Counted from the stretch's first letter, positions 1-5,125 are shown. The stretch is 10,016 nucleotides of DNA from an uncultured Eubacteriales bacterium (GCA_959602365.1 CAUGSS010000057.1:1-10016); one strand, 5' to 3'. Notes: generated from the letters alone by a model not told the origin. Numbers and translations: made by a program.

Positions 1-914
1 CCACCCTGGAGTACCTGGGCGTCTCCGACTGCAAAATGCAGGAGGGCTCCCTGCGCTGCGACGTGAACCTGTCCGTCCGTCCGGCGGGCAGCACGGAGCT
101 TGGCACCCGCACCGAGATGAAGAACATCAACTCCTTCAAAGCCATTGCCCGGGCCATTGCCTACGAGACCCGCCGCCAGATCGAACTGATCCAGGAGGGC
201 AAGCGGGTGGTCCAGGAGACCCGCCGCTGGGACGAGAACAAAGACGCCACCTTCTCCATGCGCTCCAAGGAAAACGCCCAGGATTACCGCTATTTCCCGG
301 AGCCGGACATCCCTCCCATGGAGATTACCCAGGAATATCTGGACTCCGCCCGCCGGGAGCTGCCCGAGATGGCCCCGGAGAAGCGGGCGCGCTATGTGGC
401 CCAGTTCGGCCTGCCCGAATACGATGCCGGCATGCTCACCGGCCAGAAGGCCCTGGCCGACTTCTTTGAGGAGGCGGTCGCCCTGGGGGGCGAGCCCAAG
501 GAGGTGGCCAACTGGATGATGGGGGAGGTGCTGCGCACCCTGAAGGAGAAGTCCCTGGAGGCCAAGCAGATACCCCTTTCACCGGCCACCCTGGTCAGGC
601 TGCTGGCCATGGTGAAGCAGGGCAAGATCAACCGCAACACCGCCGTGGAGGTCTTTGCCGCCGTCTGGGATACCGACGGCGATCCGGAGGCCTATGTGAA
701 AGAGCACGGCCTGGAGCAGGTCAGCGACGCCGGGCTGGTGGAGTCGGTGGTGGAGCAGGTCTTCGCGGACAATCCCAAGTCCATTGCCGACTATCAGGCG
801 GGCAAGCAGAAGGCCTTTGGCTTCCTGGTGGGCCAGACCATGCGCCAGCTCAAGGGGAAGGCCGACCCCAAGGTGGTCAACCAGGTGATCCGCGCCAAAT
901 TGGAACAGCTCTGA
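1..914 (+). CDS. gatB: Aspartyl/glutamyl-tRNA(Asn/Gln) amidotransferase subunit B (3' part)
   Basis: GatB is the kinase and tRNA-binding subunit of the cytoplasmic GatCAB complex. The complex converts Glu-tRNA(Gln) and Asp-tRNA(Asn) to Gln-tRNA and Asn-tRNA using ATP and ammonia from GatA. The gene runs in from the left edge. The reading frame begins at position 3 and gives about 303 residues to the TGA at 912-914, so roughly 170 N-terminal residues are missing (the family is usually about 475-480 aa). The visible part opens with the hallmark GatB segment YLGVSDCKMQEGSxRCDVN, followed by the rest of the catalytic cradle (TEMKNINSF, ETRRWDE, DYRYFPEPD). It ends in the helical, tRNA-binding YqeY-like tail, with GQTMRQLKGKADP near the C-terminus. 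The methionine at 36 is internal, not the start. gatC and gatA would be expected upstream, outside the window. The frame is intact. Confidence 0.97.
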   Translation, partial: TLEYLGVSDCKMQEGSLRCDVNLSVRPAGSTELGTRTEMKNINSFKAIARAIAYETRRQIELIQEGKRVVQETRRWDENKDATFSMRSKENAQDYRYFPEPDIPPMEITQEYLDSARRELPEMAPEKRARYVAQFGLPEYDAGMLTGQKALADFFEEAVALGGEPKEVANWMMGEVLRTLKEKSLEAKQIPLSPATLVRLLAMVKQGKINRNTAVEVFAAVWDTDGDPEAYVKEHGLEQVSDAGLVESVVEQVFADNPKSIADYQAGKQKAFGFLVGQTMRQLKGKADPKVVNQVIRAKLEQL

Positions 915-938
915 GCGGGAGCTGGCTCTGTCAGGGAT

Positions 939-959
939 TGAATATTCTACGAATATTCA
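939..959. repeat. Short perfect inverted repeat, 9-3-9
   Basis: TGAATATTC (939-947) and GAATATTCA (951-959) are exact reverse complements separated by TAC. The 8-mer GAATATTC is itself a palindrome, so it also appears as a direct repeat. The site begins 25 nt after the gatB stop and just before the larger hairpin at 965-1006. It has the size and symmetry of an operator for a dimeric regulator, but I see no promoter overlapping it and do not recognise the motif. It could also simply extend the 3' end structure of the gatB transcript. Confidence 0.4.
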
Positions 960-964
960 CTTTA

Positions 965-1006
965 CGTCCCATATTTATGCAATATGTGTTGCATAAATAT
1001 GGGACG
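965..1006 (+). terminator. Perfect 18-bp hairpin downstream of gatB
   Basis: Arm 965-982 (CGTCCCATATTTATGCAA) is the exact reverse complement of 989-1006, with a 6-nt loop TATGTG. It is the only strong hairpin after the gatB stop, so it probably marks the 3' end of the gat transcript. It is atypical for an intrinsic terminator: the stem is AT-rich in the middle and the following bases are CCTATTTTGCTTTA rather than a clean U-run. An operator or a small palindromic repeat element is the alternative. Confidence 0.45.
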
Positions 1007-1086
1007 CCTATTTTGCTTTAAAGTGCGGAACGGCGGAATGGGGCAAAAATGTCTGTAAATAAAGAACAAAATTGTAAAAAATGTCC

Positions 1087-1114
1087 TTGACAAACGGACT
1101 AAAAAGAATATAAT
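1087..1114 (+). promoter_or_regulatory. Consensus sigma-A promoter for the small unit at 1174-1353
   Basis: TTGACA at 1087-1092 and TATAAT at 1109-1114 both match consensus exactly, with a 16-bp spacer, in an AT-rich stretch. Transcription would start near 1121. The first good ribosome binding site downstream is AGGAGGG at 1161-1167. This is the best-scoring promoter by eye in the window, and it sits in front of only a very short ORF and a terminator. Confidence 0.75.
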
Positions 1115-1173
1115 ACGTTCTGCGAAGGAACTTATGGACTTCGACGACAGATCATGCAACAGGAGGGATGAAT

Positions 1174-1293
1174 ATGAAAGTTTGGCTTCGGAAATTGCTG
1201 AATGTTGGTACCAACAGCGAAGAGCGTTCCTGCATGAGCAACTCTTGGGACGAATTTGGTGTCATTCGCAACCTGATGAGCTGCTGGCGCTGA
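1174..1293 (+). CDS. Small ORF, 39 aa (leader peptide or small protein), unknown function
   Basis: The ORF starts at ATG 1174, 7 nt after the AGGAGG core at 1161-1166, and ends at TGA 1291-1293. The peptide begins MKVWLRKLLN, a short basic amphipathic stretch. It continues with a polar, acidic middle (TNSEERS, WDEFG) and ends NLMSCWR. It has three tryptophans (4, 25, 38) and two cysteines (20, 37), and no membrane segment or lipobox. A consensus promoter lies upstream and an intrinsic terminator begins 29 nt after the stop, so it has its own transcription unit. G/C at third positions is lower than in the large neighbours. I do not recognise the sequence. It may be a regulatory leader peptide for the gene at 1417, a free small protein, or a chance ORF in a small RNA. 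A competing 67-codon frame (1134-1337) overlaps it but has a poor start context and AGA/AGG codons. Confidence 0.45.
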   Translation: MKVWLRKLLNVGTNSEERSCMSNSWDEFGVIRNLMSCWR

Positions 1294-1322
1294 GCAAGTG
1301 TCCTTTGCTTGGGAATGTTCAC

Positions 1323-1353
1323 AATGGCAGGCAGTGATGCCTGCCATTTTTTT
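1323..1353 (+). terminator. Rho-independent terminator
   Basis: An 11-bp perfect stem (AATGGCAGGCA at 1323-1333 with TGCCTGCCATT at 1338-1348) has a GTGA tetraloop, and the T-run spans 1347-1353. It ends the transcript from the promoter at 1087. It also lies 63 nt before the next gene, so it could act as an attenuator for that gene if read-through occurs. Confidence 0.85.
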
Positions 1354-1416
1354 GTCCTGCAGCGCTCAGAGAAGGAATGGCCTGCCCTCGCTCCGCATAT
1401 AACATGGGGAGAGAAG

Positions 1417-1968
1417 GTGATTTTTTTGCGCGTAGAGCTGCCCTGCCAATCCGGCGGCGTCCCCCTGGGGCGGGTGGAGTATGAAGACAAGGGGCCGCGC
1501 CTGGCCTTCGCCTGCTGTCTGCCCATCAGTGCTGGGGTGTGCAAGCTGTGGCTGGTCCGGGGGGAGCGCCGCCTGCTGCTGGGCACTCCGGCTCCGGAGG
1601 GGGAGGAGCTGACGCTGCGCCGGGCCTTCAGCCGCGCCATGCTCTCGGAACAGGGGGTATACCCTCCGGAGCGGGTGGAGGTCACCGGCTCTTGGGCGGC
1701 CGGCGGCGGACCGGAGCAGGAACAGTGGCAAACCGGGGGCGCGGGCGTGGCAAGGCTCTCCGATCCATTGCTCCGCCAGATGTTCAGCCAGGGCGGCTGG
1801 GGGTGGAGGCGCTGGGAGCGGGGGACGGTGTTCTGCCACAGCTGGGAGGAGAACGCTCCGTTTCCCGCCGTCCCGCTGTTCTGTCTGGCCCAGGTGGAGC
1901 GGCGGGAGCACAAGATACAGGTGCGCATTTACCTGGACCAGGGGGGAAACCCCTGCTTTCCGCCGTGA
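1417..1968 (+). CDS. Hypothetical protein, 183 aa
   Basis: I do not recognise this protein. The chosen start is GTG 1417, preceded by GGGGAGAG at 1406-1413. The frame is open further upstream, but only across the terminator at 1323-1353, so earlier starts are unlikely. TTG 1426 is an alternative start. The stop is TGA 1966-1968. The N-terminal half (about residues 1-95) looks like a beta-rich domain, with alternating hydrophobic strands (VPLGRVEYEDKG, LAFACCLPI, CKLWLVRGERRLLLGTP). A lower-complexity Gly/Glu/Gln linker follows at about 96-125, and then a C-terminal part with FCHSWEEN and a basic IQVRIYLDQ strand. No signal peptide, membrane helix or catalytic motif is visible. Third-position G/C is high, as in the flanking genes, which supports real coding. 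No clear promoter lies between the terminator and the start, so expression may depend on read-through. nrdR follows 122 bp later with its own promoter, so the two need not be co-transcribed. Confidence 0.7.
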   Translation: MIFLRVELPCQSGGVPLGRVEYEDKGPRLAFACCLPISAGVCKLWLVRGERRLLLGTPAPEGEELTLRRAFSRAMLSEQGVYPPERVEVTGSWAAGGGPEQEQWQTGGAGVARLSDPLLRQMFSQGGWGWRRWERGTVFCHSWEENAPFPAVPLFCLAQVERREHKIQVRIYLDQGGNPCFPP

Positions 1969-1994
1969 TTGCAATGGGTGGGAAGGAAAATGCG

Positions 1995-2023
1995 TTGACA
2001 GACCGGTGCGGGGATGCTACAAT
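1995..2023 (+). promoter_or_regulatory. nrdR promoter
   Basis: TTGACA at 1995-2000 and TACAAT at 2018-2023 are separated by 17 bp, a near-consensus sigma-A promoter. The predicted start near 2030 gives a leader of about 60 nt to the nrdR ATG. The -10 is part of the probable NrdR box. Confidence 0.75.
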
Positions 2024-2031
2024 ATCTTGTA
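2018..2031. promoter_or_regulatory. Probable NrdR box overlapping the nrdR -10
   Basis: TACAATATCTTGTA is a 14-bp palindrome with one mismatched pair. Its centre, CAATATCTTG, fits the known NrdR-box core CWATATATWG at 9 of 10 positions. It overlaps the -10 hexamer completely, as expected for a repressor that blocks RNA polymerase. NrdR boxes usually occur as a pair about three helical turns apart, and I could not find a convincing second copy near 1987 or 2049. The match and symmetry are seen in the sequence. Autoregulation by NrdR is inferred. Confidence 0.6.
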
Positions 2032-2090
2032 TTGTAAAACGGCCTTCCGGTGAGAAAAAGCCCCGGATAGAAATTAGGAGTGTGTACCCC

Positions 2091-2546
2091 ATGAAGTGCC
2101 CATATTGTGCCAATTTGGAGAGCAAGGTAGTGGATTCCCGCCCCGCCGACGAGGGGGCCAGTATCCGCCGCAGAAGAGAGTGCCTGGCCTGCGGCAAGCG
2201 CTTCACCACCTATGAGACCATGGAATCTCTGCCCCTGGTGGTGGTGAAAAAGGACGGCTCCCGCCAGAGTTTTGACAAGGACAAAGTGCTGCGGGGTATG
2301 ATCCGGGCCTGTGAAAAGCGGCCGGTGGCGATGGAGACGCTGGTCAAAATTGCCGACGCCATTGAGCAGGAGCTGCAAAACGCCCTGGAGCGGGAGACCA
2401 GCACCGAAAAGATCGGAGAGCTGGTCATGCATTACCTGAAAGATGTGGATGAGGTGGCCTATGTCCGTTTTGCCTCGGTGTACCGCCAGTTCAAGGACAT
2501 CGACACCTTTATGGCAGAGCTGAACAAGCTGCTGGCCGAGCGCTGA
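2091..2546 (+). CDS. nrdR: Transcriptional repressor NrdR
   Basis: NrdR is a zinc- and nucleotide-binding repressor of ribonucleotide reductase operons that senses ATP/dATP levels. The 151-aa length is normal for the family. The N-terminal zinc ribbon shows both cysteine pairs: CPYC at residues 3-6 and CLAC at 31-34, with the family signature VDSRPADEGASIRRRREC between them. The ATP-cone domain fills about residues 48-138 (PLVVVKKDGSRQSFDKDKVLRGM, then the DEVAYVRFASVYRQF signature). The ATG at 2091 starts directly with the conserved MKCPYC, and TAGGAG at 2075-2080 serves as the ribosome binding site. The open frame extends upstream to 1539, but that part is a shadow of the preceding gene. 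It has its own promoter, with a probable NrdR box on the -10, and its own terminator. No ribonucleotide reductase gene lies in this window. Confidence 0.97.
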   Translation: MKCPYCANLESKVVDSRPADEGASIRRRRECLACGKRFTTYETMESLPLVVVKKDGSRQSFDKDKVLRGMIRACEKRPVAMETLVKIADAIEQELQNALERETSTEKIGELVMHYLKDVDEVAYVRFASVYRQFKDIDTFMAELNKLLAER

Positions 2547-2593
2547 GCGGAAGAGATCCGAACCTAGTATTATAATGTATGACGGGATATCAC

Positions 2594-2629
2594 AGCGCCC
2601 CGGGAACGACAGGTTCCCGGGGCGCTTTT
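2594..2629 (+). terminator. Strong rho-independent terminator after nrdR
   Basis: A perfect 14-bp GC-rich stem (AGCGCCCCGGGAAC at 2594-2607 with 2613-2626) has a 5-nt loop and is followed by TTT (a T-run of 4 from 2626). It begins 48 nt after the nrdR stop and lies between convergent genes. The minus-strand operon ends at 2642, but that side of the stem has no T-run, so it is a good terminator only for nrdR. Confidence 0.85.
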
Positions 2630-2641
2630 ACCGGCCGCAGG

Positions 2642-3022
2642 TCAGAGCAGATTTTTCAGATTGAACTGCTCCATATCAGCCAGCAGCCGGATTTCTTCCA
2701 TGAGCCGGGCGTTGGCGGAGGTGTATTCCGCCTCCTCCTGCCACTGCAGCAGCTGTCCCACTTCCCGGAATCCGGAGCTGATCTCGTCGGTCTCGCTGTG
2801 GCGCAGCACGATGTGGAGGTAGCAGGAGGCGTCCGCCCAGATTTGCCGGGCCTGTTCCGTCAGCGCCTGTCCCCGGGCCCAGTTTCCCGCCTCCGCGCTG
2901 TCCTGGGCGGACTGCAGCGTTTGGGTCATTGCTTCCGTCAGTTTGTCCAGATAGCGGCCGTTGCCCAGAGCGGCCAGAAACAGGACAGCCAGAATAGTGA
3001 CGCAGATCCAGAAGCGCTTCAC
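2642..3022 (-). CDS. DUF4363 family membrane-anchored protein
   Basis: A 126-aa protein with one hydrophobic segment at about residues 4-20 (FWICVTILAVLFLAALG) right after a basic N-terminus. It probably acts as a signal anchor, placing the rest outside the membrane. The remainder is mostly amphipathic helix (LDKLTEAMTQTLQSAQDSAEAGNW, VGQLLQWQEEAEYTSANARLMEEIRLLADME), the helix-rich layout of DUF4363 proteins. Biochemical function is unknown. It starts at GTG 3022-3020, which overlaps the stop of the upstream DUF421 gene by 4 nt (GTGA), so translation is very likely coupled. Pairing of a DUF421 gene with a DUF4363 gene is a recurring arrangement in Firmicutes and supports both calls. The stop is TGA at 2644-2642, close to the nrdR terminator. 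The family assignment rests on size, topology and partner rather than a catalytic motif. Confidence 0.8.
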   Translation of the reverse strand: MKRFWICVTILAVLFLAALGNGRYLDKLTEAMTQTLQSAQDSAEAGNWARGQALTEQARQIWADASCYLHIVLRHSETDEISSGFREVGQLLQWQEEAEYTSANARLMEEIRLLADMEQFNLKNLL

Positions 3023-3699
3023 GGTGTTACCTCCCTGGGGGCATAGTGGATTACCCCGTCCCGGTCGGCGGTGAGCAAAAATACCTCCTTGGGAGAGGCG
3101 GCCCCCCGCTGTTTCAGCTGCTGGTTCAGCCAGTTTTCATCCAGCCCCAGGGCGGTCAGGTTTTGGGAGAGCACCCGGCCGTCATTGATGACCACTATAG
3201 GAAGCCGGCCGGTCTGGACGCTCAGCCCCAGCTGTTTTGGGGTGGCGGGCTGCCGGTCCTGATAGAGCAGGACGGACACCTGGCCGCTGGTCTCCAGAAT
3301 GGCGTACTTGACGCTGTTCAGGTCGGTCACCCCCTGGAGCCGCAGCTCCTCGATCAGCTCGTCCACCGTCATACGCACTTTCCTCATCTCCCGCTGGCGG
3401 AGCTTTCCGTCCTGAACCACAATGCTGGGCTTTCCGCACAGCAGGGTTCGCAGCCGGACGCTGCGCATGGTGGCCACGCTGAGCAGCATGGTCAGGCAGA
3501 GCAGTGTGATGATGGGGACGACCCCATAGAGCAGGGGCAGGCCGAAATCCTGCATCGGTACGGCGGCCAGGTCGCTGAGCAGCATAGCCAGCACCAGCTC
3601 AGTGGGCTCCAGCTCCCCCACCTGGCGTTTGCCCATCAGCCGGATGCCGGCGATCAGCAGCAGGTAGAGCACCACCGTTCGGGCAAATGCGATTGCCAT
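3019..3699 (-). CDS. DUF421 (YetF/YcaP family) membrane protein
   Basis: A 226-aa inner-membrane protein of the DUF421 family, whose function is not established. The N-terminus carries three hydrophobic segments at about residues 4-20, 33-49 and 56-77, with the family signature RLMGKRQVGELEPTELV between the first two. The cytoplasmic part has the typical two-lobed alpha/beta region: GKPSIVVQDGKL at about 89-100, then MTVDELIEELRLQGV and the VKYAILETSGQVSVL strand, and later PIVVINDGRV. The start at 3699 was chosen because it precedes the conserved first membrane helix and has GGAGGT (3712-3707) 7 nt upstream on the minus strand. A longer frame to 3765 lacks family similarity. It is the first gene of a two-gene operon with DUF4363. 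It is divergent from carA, and the shared upstream region holds both promoters. Confidence 0.9.
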   Translation of the reverse strand: MAIAFARTVVLYLLLIAGIRLMGKRQVGELEPTELVLAMLLSDLAAVPMQDFGLPLLYGVVPIITLLCLTMLLSVATMRSVRLRTLLCGKPSIVVQDGKLRQREMRKVRMTVDELIEELRLQGVTDLNSVKYAILETSGQVSVLLYQDRQPATPKQLGLSVQTGRLPIVVINDGRVLSQNLTALGLDENWLNQQLKQRGAASPKEVFLLTADRDGVIHYAPREVTP

Positions 3700-3750
3700 A
3701 ACTTCCACCTCCCGGAGGCGTGTGCTGCTGATTATCCTGTCCTGAGCGGT

Positions 3751-3811
3751 GGAAAATATGCGCAAAGAAAGCGGCTGGGGCGTGAAAGTAGGGAAATGGG
3801 GGAAAATATGC
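3751..3811. repeat. 11-bp direct repeat spaced 50 bp
   Basis: GGAAAATATGC occurs at 3751-3761 and again at 3801-3811, with start positions exactly 50 bp apart, in the region between the DUF421 gene and the carA promoter. The second copy ends 2 nt before the carA -35. Paired sites of this kind can bind a regulator, but the motif is AT-rich and unknown to me, so chance is possible. Confidence 0.3.
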
Positions 3812-3812
3812 C

Positions 3813-3841
3813 TTGCAATTCACTATATATTGTGGTATAAA
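3813..3841 (+). promoter_or_regulatory. carAB promoter
   Basis: TTGCAA at 3813-3818 and TATAAA at 3836-3841 are separated by 17 bp. The start would be near 3848, giving a leader of about 175 nt before carA. It is the only good plus-strand promoter between the divergent genes. Confidence 0.65.
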
Positions 3842-3853
3842 AGATAAGGTAAA
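3824..3853 (-). promoter_or_regulatory. Possible promoter for the DUF421-DUF4363 operon
   Basis: Read on the minus strand, TTTACC (3853-3848) and TATATA (3829-3824) are separated by 18 bp, which would give a leader of a little over 100 nt. It lies on top of the carA promoter on the other strand, so the two would compete. The -35 is weak and other AT-rich sites nearby could serve, so this is tentative. Confidence 0.25.
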
Positions 3854-3863
3854 GCCTTGAAGG

Positions 3864-3915
3864 GAGTTGCCACGCGCGGATGGAGGAGCATCGCGCGCGG
3901 AGGCTCTCTTTTTTT
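3864..3915 (+). terminator. Terminator-like hairpin in the carA leader (attenuator candidate)
   Basis: The stem pairs 3864-3882 with 3889-3906: GATG/CATC closes a GAGGAG loop, then CGCGC/GCGCG below a bulged G, then CC/GG, and GAG/CTC at the base with mismatches and G-U pairs between. A run of seven T follows at 3909-3915. It lies between the carA promoter and its start codon, so it would end transcripts prematurely unless overridden. The stem and T-run are seen in the sequence; the regulatory role is inferred. Confidence 0.55.
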
Positions 3916-3923
3916 AAAAAATT

Positions 3924-3956
3924 TTTGCCCTGTGACCTGATCCCTCACAGGGCAAA
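3924..3956 (+). promoter_or_regulatory. Second stem-loop in the carA leader
   Basis: A perfect 12-bp stem (TTTGCCCTGTGA at 3924-3935 with 3945-3956) has a 9-nt loop CCTGATCCC. No T-run follows, so it is not a terminator. It sits directly after the T-run of the first hairpin. I see no PyrR-binding consensus (CCAGAGAGG-like loop) in it or elsewhere in the leader. It may be part of a regulatory RNA structure or a stabilising 5' element. Confidence 0.45.
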
Positions 3957-4024
3957 TCTGCAATCCAAACCGGACGTTATCATCGAACGAAAGAGAGATT
4001 TTTGGAAAGGCGGGTTATTTTCAC

Positions 4025-5125
4025 ATGAAAGCGACGTTGATCCTGGAAAATGGCCGTACCTTCGTGGGAGAGAGCATCGGCGGTACGGAGGACCGTATCT
4101 GCGAGATGGTGTTCAACACCTCGATGGTGGGTTATCAGGAGATCTTGACCGATCCGTCCTATGCGGGCCAGGGTGTTGTGATGTCCTATCCCCTGATCGG
4201 CAACTATGGCGTGAACCATGAGGACAATGAGTCTGTCCGTCCCTGGGCGGAGGCTTTTGTGGTGCGCTGCCTGTCGGAACGGGGCAGCAATTTCCGCAAT
4301 GAGGGTACGCTGGATGCCTATCTGAAAGAGCATAATATCACCGGGCTCCAGGGTATCGACACCCGGGCGCTGACCAAGATACTCCGCAATCAGGGGACGA
4401 TGAACGGTATGATCACCTGCGCGGAGCATTTTCATGTGGAGGAAGTGCTGGAGCGGCTGCGCGCCTATCGGGTGTCCGGCACCGTGGAGCGGGTGACCAC
4501 CAAGACTCCGGTCCACTATCCGGCGGAGCATCCGAAGTACAAAATTGCCCTGCTGGACTTGGGGGAGAAGCGGAATATGACCCGCTGCCTCAACGCCCGG
4601 GGGTGTGACGTCACCCTGCTGCCCGCCCACACGCCGGCGGAGGAGATCCTCTCCGGCGGCTATGACGGCGTGATGCTCTCCAACGGCCCCGGCGATCCCG
4701 CCGACAACGTGGAGATCATCGCCCAGGTGCGCAAGCTCTATGAGTCCGACCTGCCCATCTTCGCCGTCTGCCTGGGCCACCAGTTGATGGCGCTGGCCAC
4801 CGGGGCCTCCACCGGGCCGCTGGCCTATGGCCACCGGGGGGCCAACCACCCGGTGCGGGATATCCAGGCCGGCCGGGTGTTCATCACCAGCCAGAACCAC
4901 GGCTATGTGGTCAAGAGCGAGTCGGTGGACCCGGCTGTGGCTGAGGTGAGCCATGTCAACGTCAACGACGGCACCTGCGAGGGCCTCAGATACAAGAACA
5001 AGCGCATTTTCACCGTCCAGTTCCACCCCGAGGCCAGCCCCGGCCCCCAGGATACCGAGTACCTGTTTGACAAGTTCCTGGAGATGGTGGAGGACGCGAA
5101 GAAGGGTGGTGCTCTGAATGCCTAA
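4025..5125 (+). CDS. carA: Carbamoyl phosphate synthetase small (glutaminase) subunit
   Basis: CarA hydrolyses glutamine and channels the ammonia to CarB for carbamoyl phosphate synthesis, the entry step to pyrimidines and arginine. The 366-aa length is usual. Residues 1 to about 140 form the small-subunit domain (MVFNTSMVGYQEILTDPSY, IDTRALTKILRNQG). The class I glutamine amidotransferase domain covers about 172-360, with the oxyanion-hole motif SNGPGDP at 219-225, nucleophile Cys249 in FAVCLGHQ, and His334 and Glu336 in QFHPEASPGP, completing the triad. The ATG at 4025 begins the conserved MKATLILENG. Its ribosome binding site is weak (GGAAAGGCGGG around 4004-4014, about 10 nt away). It overlaps carB by 8 nt. 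Expression is likely controlled through the structured leader at 3864-3956. The window has no other arginine or pyrimidine gene, so pathway specialisation cannot be told. Confidence 0.97.
   Translation: MKATLILENGRTFVGESIGGTEDRICEMVFNTSMVGYQEILTDPSYAGQGVVMSYPLIGNYGVNHEDNESVRPWAEAFVVRCLSERGSNFRNEGTLDAYLKEHNITGLQGIDTRALTKILRNQGTMNGMITCAEHFHVEEVLERLRAYRVSGTVERVTTKTPVHYPAEHPKYKIALLDLGEKRNMTRCLNARGCDVTLLPAHTPAEEILSGGYDGVMLSNGPGDPADNVEIIAQVRKLYESDLPIFAVCLGHQLMALATGASTGPLAYGHRGANHPVRDIQAGRVFITSQNHGYVVKSESVDPAVAEVSHVNVNDGTCEGLRYKNKRIFTVQFHPEASPGPQDTEYLFDKFLEMVEDAKKGGALNA

Noticed and set aside
1115..1353. T-box, purine riboswitch, SRP RNA or 6S RNA in the small transcript
   Set aside because: I looked for the T-box GGTGG-type motif, purine-aptamer loops and the SRP GGAAG tetraloop context and found none.
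1152..1974. Minus-strand frames of 258 and 202 codons antisense to the 183-aa gene
   Set aside because: They have no ribosome binding site or promoter, and they run across the terminator region or mirror the plus-strand gene. Composition (Ser/Arg/Pro-rich) is typical of shadow frames.
1539..2090. N-terminal extension of the nrdR frame upstream to 1539
   Set aside because: It overlaps the preceding gene in another frame and runs through the nrdR promoter. NrdR proteins begin MKCPYC, which is at 2091.
2571..2576. TATAAT between the nrdR stop and its terminator as a promoter
   Set aside because: No acceptable -35 lies 16-18 bp upstream, and the terminator follows within 20 nt with no gene on this strand.
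3700..3765. 22-residue N-terminal extension of the DUF421 protein
   Set aside because: The conserved first membrane helix follows Met at 3699, which has a well-placed GGAGGT. The extension has no ribosome binding site and no family-like sequence.
3758..3850. Short plus-strand frames beginning at ATG 3758 and ATG 3808 upstream of carA
   Set aside because: No convincing ribosome binding site precedes the ATG at 3758, and the frame at 3808 is only 10 codons. Both lie on the carA promoter rather than downstream of it.
3880..4221. 113-codon plus-strand frame across the carA leader and carA start
   Set aside because: Its second half is carA in another frame, its start lies in the leader hairpin, and the nearest purine run (AGGGAG at 3861-3866) is 13 nt away.
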